From contig CM037593.1 of NCBI GenBank assembly GCA_021018995.1, positions 45,827,921 to 45,891,920 on the forward strand: DNA of 64,000 nt, read 5' to 3'. Origin of the DNA: Chloranthus sessilifolius. Taxonomy: Eukaryota; Streptophyta; Magnoliopsida; Chloranthales; Chloranthaceae. Of the stretch, positions 57,760-64,000 are shown piece by piece (the first letter of the stretch is position 1; the number at the start of each line of letters is the position of its first letter). Below the pieces are notes generated by a model. It was not told the DNA's origin and did not search any database. It saw nothing but the letters and a program-made list of their open reading frames with translations. Position numbers and translations under genes: made by a program.

Positions 57760-58335
57760 TCTCAATTGGGAGGAAACAGAGAAATTTGTATTAGGACCAA
57801 AGCTACTTGAGGATAACGCTACCATCGCTCAATAATTAGAGAAAGGTTGAAGACAAAGATGAGTAGATGTAAAAGTTACCGATATGAAGCGGACTAGTGT
57901 TGACTATAAAGTGGGCGAGCACGTGTTTGTGAAAGTATCACCTATGAAAGGTGTAACGAGATTTGGAAAGAGAGGGAAGTTAAGTCCACGTTATGTTGGA
58001 CCATTCGAAATTTTGGGACGAGTAGGTGAAGTTGCATATCGTATTGGTTTACCACCGCTATTTGATCGAGTGCATAATGTTTTCCACATATCGATGCTCG
58101 TGAAGTAATGAAATGATCCGTCTCATGTATTAGGAAAGCAACCTATAGAGATGTGTGAGGACATGAGCATGATAGAGGAACCAGTGGAGATTTTAGATCG
58201 AAAAGAGCAAGTACTACGCACTAAAGTAATTCCCTTAGTGCTTGTTTGGTGGAACAATCATCCTAAAGAAGAGGCTACTTGGGAACGAGAGCCGATGTGA
58301 AAGAACAATACCAAATCTTGTTTCCAACGACGTGA
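57760..58335 (+). pseudogene. Integrase C-terminus and chromodomain-like region of element E
   Basis: GKRGKLSPRYVGPFEILGRV and RIGLPPLFDRVHNVFHISML (57884-58108), then EEPVEILDRKEQVLRTK and EEATWERE in a second frame up to about 58300. Same arrangement as in F. The motif set supports a chromovirus. Confidence 0.8.
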
Positions 58336-58454
58336 GGATTCGATGTAAACCGCAAACGTAGTTGTGAAATCTCCACGATACTGGTAATTCAATGGAAATT
58401 TTTATCCAAATTATTCAATGGAAATTTTTGTGAAACTTTGACCAATTGAGACAT

Positions 58455-59005
58455 TTCGACTAGTCGAATTGACAATTCACTAATCGAAAGTCAAATCGAT
58501 TAATCGATCGCTATGCCAAAGGAGCCGTAGTTCAAAAAGAATAAGTTAGAAAATTTCGACTAGTCGAACTAGGGTTCGACTAATCGAATTTGAAGTTCGA
58601 TTAGTCGAATTCACATTTCACTAGTCAATTACTTAAAGAGTCTATAAAGAAATTTACGAAAGTGGACAATTCGACTAGTCGAAGGGAAATCGACTAGTCG
58701 AAAATTTGCATTCACTAATCGAGTTATGGAGGAATTGTAGAAGTTTAAAAGGCACACGATTTCGACTTAGTCGAATTATATTTCGACTAGTCGGTTAAAA
58801 TTTCACTAATCGAAACGGATTTCACTAGTCGACCGAGTCCTTCCAAAGGGCTTCAAAGTTAGAATTTGAACCTAAACATTTCGATCGATCGAAATGGGAT
58901 TTCGACTAGTCGAATCGGGACTAGTCGAATTAGGAAAATCGACTAATCGAATTCGGGAGTTCCTTGTTTGGAATTCGACTACGAATCGAGAAATTCGACT
59001 AGTCG
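58455..59005. repeat. Internal dyad array of element E (CTAG cores)
   Basis: About 20 TCGACTAGTCGA / TCGACTAATCGA-type units, many shortened by 1-3 bp. Core type matches this element's LTR arrays rather than those of F, G or D. 58336-58454 is a spacer without other features. Confidence 0.85.
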
Positions 59006-59014
59006 AGCCAACCA

Positions 59015-59024
59015 CTATATATAT
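59015..59024 (+). promoter_or_regulatory. Internal TATA box before the extra ORF (E)
   Basis: Ctatatatat immediately after the last dyad and about 219 bp upstream of the ATG at 59234. Leader has ctagggtttg and aaaccctaa telo-box motifs. Confidence 0.5.
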
Positions 59025-59233
59025 GAGAAAGGGGTTTTCAACCCATACGATTTTTGAGTTTTGGGCACCCGATTCCTCTTCTTCTCCATGATTCAACTAC
59101 CTAGGGTTTGCACCATTTCCGCCATTCTAATCGGATTTGACTTCACACCTTCTCAAGATTGGGTAAACCCTAATCTTTGTTTCTTTTCATATTTTTTCAT
59201 ATAAGAAACCCTATTTCCTTGCGTTTTAGCGAG

Positions 59234-60810
59234 AATGTCCTAAAACGCGACATTATCATCGAAGAGGCGATTTCAAATCGCTGACGGCGAAACGTGCACG
59301 CACCACCAACCCCTTCACCGTGAGGACACCTCACCATCGACATCGGACACTACGTCCGGGTCGACTAGCGATCTTCACATGACGCAAGCCCTATTCCACC
59401 ACCAACCGTCAACGAGCAACCCACCCAATGGTGGGCAGCCAAGGTCTTTGAAGGTCGAACATATTTTCAAAGACTCTTTTTGACAAGGATGTGGTCCAAG
59501 GTGAGACCATATGGGCCCTAAACTACCTCAACAACGCCGGTCTCACCTTCCTCCTCAAACCAATCCGGAAGTTCTACTATCCGCGATTGGTTCGGTTATT
59601 TTACCAGGGCCTCAAGGATGGCCCTACTGATGACGTGGTGAAGACCACGATTGAGGGTCGTGAATACCTCATCACACGCCGTCATGTCCAAGAAGCAGTC
59701 GAGTGCTACTTGGACTATGTAACCGAGACCACACTACTACCACCCTTCCCAGAGCCGGCCAATGTCGAAGATATCCTTGCCGACATGACCAAGGGGAAAA
59801 AGGGATCGGGCACCTCGTCTAAGAGGGTTGACCTTCCACATTACATGTGGATGCTCGATTCTGTTTCTCACGCCAACCTCTACCCCATGCGCCACAGCAC
59901 CGAACGTGTTGAGCTGGTGCAACAGGCCCTCTATGCGGCCTATAACGGCCGATGGTTTGATGTTACCTTAGTCATCCTTGAAGGGATGAGGTACATCAAG
60001 GGAAAGCTCATGAAGGGCAACCTTCGAACTAGGGATGGGATGCCCTACGCGCGCATCATCTCTAGCATTCTAGAGGCATATTCATCCGATATGCCGCCTC
60101 TCACCCCACGAGGTGACTGCCACCGATCCGTGTGAAACCATTCTCCCACATCAATGGAACAGAGTTACAATCTCAAGAAGACTTACTACAATCCACCACC
60201 ACCACTCCACCGTACCACCACAACATGTGCCCGTAAATGGCGCAAAGACCACCCTCAGTCGTTCCACCAAATGCACTGCAGACAAATCATTCCACCACCA
60301 CCACCAAAGGCTACACCACCACCACCTCGACCTACACCGTGACCCCCTCTACTTCACGTCCGCCACCCACCACCACCACCACCATTGAGGAGACTCGCCC
60401 GCCGAGGCCGTAATGGACGCGAATAGCGAGAGGATGAATAGGAGAATTGATCTCCTCATGTTTCACACCCTCAAGTTTATCTACCTCACACCTACCGGAC
60501 ATGGCGCCAAGAAGAATGGACCCCGCACCAGCCTTTCCATCAGGGTCCGGTCTTTCGGACGCAATTACATGATGCCGGTGCTTCTACTTCCACTGCACCC
60601 CCACCACCGACGACGTCGATGACGACGCAGCCACCATCTACTTCCACTACCATTCCACCTCTGCCGCCGACCGAGATTCCACCGCCGCCGCCGATAGGGA
60701 CGTCTCATCCGCTACCGCCACCAGCCATCCAGCCACCCGTGGCAGATCCGCCAGCTCCCGTCGACCAGCCTGCTCCAGCTTCCGATCCACCAGCTGCGGG
60801 GCCGGCCTGA
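59234..60810 (+). pseudogene. Extra 3' ORF of element E
   Basis: Starts at ATG 59234 but meets a stop two codons later because of a small deletion in the MPPKTR-type start. The conserved core is open from 59491 to 60135: IWALNYLNNAGLTFLLKPI, FYYPRLVRLFYQGLKDGPTD, GREYLITRRHVQEAVECYLD, KRVDLPHYMWMLDSV, NLYPMRHSTERVELVQQALY, EGMRYIKGKLMKGNL. The Pro-rich linker, C-terminal helix (NSERMNRRIDLLMFHTLKF) and Pro-rich tail ending GPA follow in shifted frames. It is the third independent copy of this protein in the window, with the same position between pol and 3' LTR. Putative plant transposon protein-like; role unknown. Confidence 0.72.
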
Positions 60811-61089
60811 CTGTCGTAGTTTTGTTTGGTTTTTGTGCATTGTACATCTTTTTGTATAGGGGTGAACCATTTTTATTTTTCTGTTGTGGTCCCCATTTCA
60901 GTAACTGTTATCACTTTTGATTTTTATATATATACAATTTTTGTTACTGTTATATATGGTTCATTGATTGCCTATGTCCATGTACTTCCGTGTGTGCTAA
61001 GTGATAGACCACCTCACCTCCGAGTGTGCGGGGGGGGGGAGAGTGCAGACCACCACACCTGTGGGTGATTTTCGAGGACGAAAATTCCC

Positions 61090-61102
61090 AAGGTGGGGAG
61101 GA
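61090..61102 (+). other. Polypurine tract of element E
   Basis: AAGGTGGGGAGGA directly before the 3' LTR. Confidence 0.8.
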
Positions 61103-63560
61103 TGTAATAACCCGAAAAATCACGTCAAACGAGGACCTCGGGATCCGTGCCCGTTTGGTCTTAGGTTTGACCATGAGATAGTTCATTGATGAACTTAAGA
61201 TGAGATGAGCGGATGTGATGTGTGAACCAGTGTAGAAGAGTGGAGAGATAGAGGGGTGTGTAGAGTAACATACACCGATGTGTGTGTATGTGCTCCACAC
61301 CGAGAAAAGAGATAAGATAAAAAGGGTTGAAAACCCTAATTTTCATATTTTGGTTGTTGAGAGGAGTAAAGAAGAGAGAGAGAGAGAAAGAGAGGAGTAA
61401 AGGAGCTAGTGAGGAGTTATTGCAAGTTGTTGGAAGGGGATTTCTTGCGATCAAAGCGCCGGATTCGACGCGGGGGATCTGTTCAGATAAAAGCTGGAAA
61501 CCCTAACCTTCCAACCCTACATTTAAATCAAATTGAGGTTGATTTAAGGTGAGATTCTTGTAAATAAATGGTGTAGATTTATAGAATAAATTATGGTTAA
61601 AATGGGTGGAAATTGTAGGAATATTGCTTAGAAAATAACTGAGAAAAGATTGGGGAAGAACAGCCAAAGAAGGCTGAACCTGGGGATTTCGACTAATCGA
61701 AATTGGGATTCGATTAATCGAAATTCCCCAAGAAGTTGAAAAGTCAGATGACCACGAATTCGACTAATCGAATTGAATTTCGATTAGTCGACTTTGAATT
61801 TCGACTAGTCGAGTTGGGTGTCGACTAGTCGACTGAGAGCCTCCAGTGAGGAGTAAAAATGGGTTAGGAAATCGACCATGAAATTGGATTTCGACTAGTC
61901 GTAAGGATTCGACTAATCGAATTGGACTCGATTAGTCGATTTTGTATGTTCAATTATTTAAGGAAAATCGACAGTTAGAATAGGGATTTACTAATCGATT
62001 TGGGGAATCGATTAATCGAAATTGGACCTCGACTAATCGATTTTGAGAATCGACTAGTCGAGTTGATTCGACTAGTCGAACCAGTGAACTCGACTAGTCG
62101 AGACCTAGTTCTTGTTGGCTTTTGATTCTTACTTCAAGACTCTAGGGGGTCTTGAGACTTATTCATTACATCTTTGTGATGTTTCAATGTGTTTAATGGT
62201 ATCATAGGTGATGCGTGATGAAAGTGGGCACAAGGAGCCGAGTGGGACCTTGATGCATTGAATCGATAGAGACCTAAGGTAGGGAACACCTTGAACATGT
62301 ACCTTATTTTACAAGAGCATGTATGTAGTGATATAAATTTCCATTCCAATATTTTCTATAAAGAATTGTGAAAAGTGTGTGTGTGATATCCATAAGAGTA
62401 AACAAATGAGCCATCCCTGTGGGATGAAGAAGTAAGAGAGAAGGGCATCGTGTGTGATGTAGTGAATGGATACATCCTGTGGATGTATCCAAGGATTGAA
62501 TCATGTTTGATAGGGCCTAACTGATATAAGATAGCACACTTACACGGTGAATAACTATATGTAAGGCACCGATATTTTTGTTATTTGAGGTTTGATAGGT
62601 TACCCCACCGACCTGGCGGGATAACCACGACTGACGCGGCAGGATATCCGTGACCGATACGGCGGCTAATCCGTAGGCCAGTACGGAGGCTTATCCGTAC
62701 AGAGTAAGCACACCCCAGGGGTGTTGATGAGATGTGAAACCCCGCTACCAATCTCCAGGGGAAAGGGGCTTGGGTACTATTGGTATTCCCAGGGAATACA
62801 TTTAAAACTGTCTATATAGATGACGATGAAGGGTATCTCGTCGGGGCTCGATGCTATATTGCTCGGGGATTATTTAAGTTGAAGTTTAAGTTTTGCTTTA
62901 GGCCTTCTCAGCATCATTCATGATTAACTAAAAGACATGAGTAATCTACCAGTAATTGAAGTGTTTTTAACTGTTTTTCATCAATAAATGCATTGACACA
63001 TCATGCATACATATCATAGAATACATGTGAGTTATATTTTATATGTTCAATTGTGTTCCGTTCCCTATTGAGCTAGGATGTAGCTCACCCTATAGACTAT
63101 ACGTCGCAGGTCCACTACTAGCAGCTGCCGAGGCTTCAGGAGATGTCGCCGGTGAGTCGGACCTTGGCGGCTGAGAGTTAGAGCCACCTCCAGAGGACTT
63201 CTTCTAGAGGACTCTGCTGTGCGACTTTGAGGAGTTTTAGTTGGAGATTGTACGGCTTGGTATGTCAAGCCTGGTTTTTTTTTTATTAAACCTTGTGTAT
63301 ATGGATATCAGAGTATTCTTTTGGGCGAACCATCCATGATGATGGTTATCATCGATGGTTCGGATCGGTCCTCCCTTCATGCAGAGGCATGAGGGTAGAA
63401 CTGTCTTTTGAGAAGTGTTTTTATGTAGATTTAAATTCCGCAAGATGTTCTTATTTATTTATGCTTGATATACCAGTGTTCCGTGCATAGTTGAGGGGCA
63501 CGGTCAAGATGATCGTGCTGATGGCACGGGTTTCGGGGAGCCGAAATCCGGGCTGTCACA
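61103..63560 (+). mobile_element. 3' LTR of element E
   Basis: 2,458 bp, tgtaataacccg...gggctgtcaca. Better preserved than the 5' LTR at 62590-62770, worse in the dyad array at 61860-62000. Short exon 63109-63207 is frameshifted. Confidence 0.9.

Positions 63561-63565
<5 letters not shown>

Positions 63566-63606
<41 letters not shown>
63566..63606. repeat. CT then AT microsatellite
   Basis: Continuation of the CT tract into which element E inserted, followed by (TA)n. Confidence 0.9.
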
Positions 63607-63610
<4 letters not shown>

Positions 63611-64000
63611 AAGGAGAAAATGCGCCCGGGCGTAAAGATATTTCTATGCCAATTGATATGAGCACGACACGTAGCGCCTCTTTTGTGAAGTGATGGGTGG
63701 CATGGGGCCCACTTTACTAACTAGAGTTAAACTTTTAAAATATTTTTAAAGTTATATTCCTTTTTAGCTGTCATTCTTAAATTTTTTGGAAGTATTTTTA
63801 AAGTCTCTTTCTTTTCTCTCTCCTCTCTTTTTCTAAGAAAGTATCAGATTTACTTTTTCAGGTATAGTTTACTCAAAAAATATGAGTGCCCGATAGCGAA
63901 GCGTTAGCACCTCTGCAGAGAAGCGTCAGTGCCTTGTTTTAGGAGCGTCAGCGCCTTATTTTAGGGGCGTTGGTGCTTCGATTAAAAAAAATAATTTTTT
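63607..64000. mobile_element. Fold-back element Y3, left arm and start of core, cut by window edge
   Basis: Left arm 'ggcaaaggagaaaatgcgcc' through 'gtatcagatttactttttcag', same as Y1 and Y2, then the first degenerate GC-rich units ('gcccgatagcgaagcgttag'). Confidence 0.7.

Larger units (their letters stand above)
50867..63560 (+). mobile_element. Full-length gypsy element E (TCGA family), 12.7 kb
   Basis: 5' LTR 50867-53316, primer site, gag, pol, internal array, extra ORF, polypurine tract and 3' LTR 61103-63560. Target duplication ctctc at 50862-50866 and 63561-63565, though it lies in a CT microsatellite and is therefore weak on its own. Gag and the first part of pol are readable over long frames; from about 56140 on, the frame breaks every few dozen bases. 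The lineage is Tekay/Del-like by gag, integrase C-terminus and LTR size. Confidence 0.9.

Noticed and set aside
50862-63565. Treating ctctc as decisive proof of target duplication for element E
   Set aside because: The site is a CT microsatellite, so a match is expected by chance; the element is called on its LTRs, primer site and polypurine tract instead.

Overview
The window is nuclear DNA of a flowering plant, almost certainly a eudicot (plant-only retroelement lineages, an arabinogalactan peptide gene, telo-box and TATA leaders). The species cannot be named from the sequence. Most of the window is a transposon graveyard, with one convincing intact host gene, a 68-residue arabinogalactan peptide (21107-21313), and one broken host exon of an anthocyanidin-reductase-like dehydrogenase (6349-7083) that is split by a MITE.

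Layout. 1-1822: minus-strand Tat/Ogre-type LTR with a tRNA-Arg primer site. 2412-4998: decayed minus-strand Ty1/copia element. 5840-7083: MITE, microsatellite and the split reductase exon. 7433-15534: two oppositely oriented hAT-like elements with 8-bp target duplications, a tiny TRIM (9906-10227), a Tourist-like MITE (11956-12156) and a solo gypsy LTR (12780-14653). 16184-19230: a MITE split by a second solo LTR (16234-18864). 20500-22567: the gene island. 24775-27972: fold-back elements. 28176-50189: a solo LTR of a second gypsy family, split by a 19-kb minus-strand gypsy element (28979-48134, TSD tttgc), itself split by the remains of two related elements (33923-43729). 50867-63560: a full-length plus-strand gypsy element (TSD ctctc) sitting between fold-back elements.

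Six copies or fragments belong to one Ty3/gypsy family (called here the TCGA family). It looks like a Tekay/Del-type chromovirus with LTRs of 1.9-2.6 kb, gag-PR-RT-RH-INT-chromodomain, and an extra sense-strand ORF of about 475-525 codons between pol and the 3' LTR. Three features make the family unusual. (1) Arrays of a 12-bp dyad, TCGA-N4-TCGA, lie both inside the LTR and directly upstream of the extra ORF; the N4 core differs between elements but agrees between the two arrays of the same element. (2) The extra ORF follows its internal array with its own TATA box and a 220-245 nt telo-box leader. (3) Each LTR carries a short, apparently coding exon ending in PPPEDFF-stop behind a conserved splice-acceptor-like block.

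My working model is inference: the extra protein may act on the dyad arrays, as a self-encoded regulator or anti-silencing factor. Two members are also joined as a 3.7-kb-arm inverted repeat, which could be a natural source of silencing hairpin RNA.
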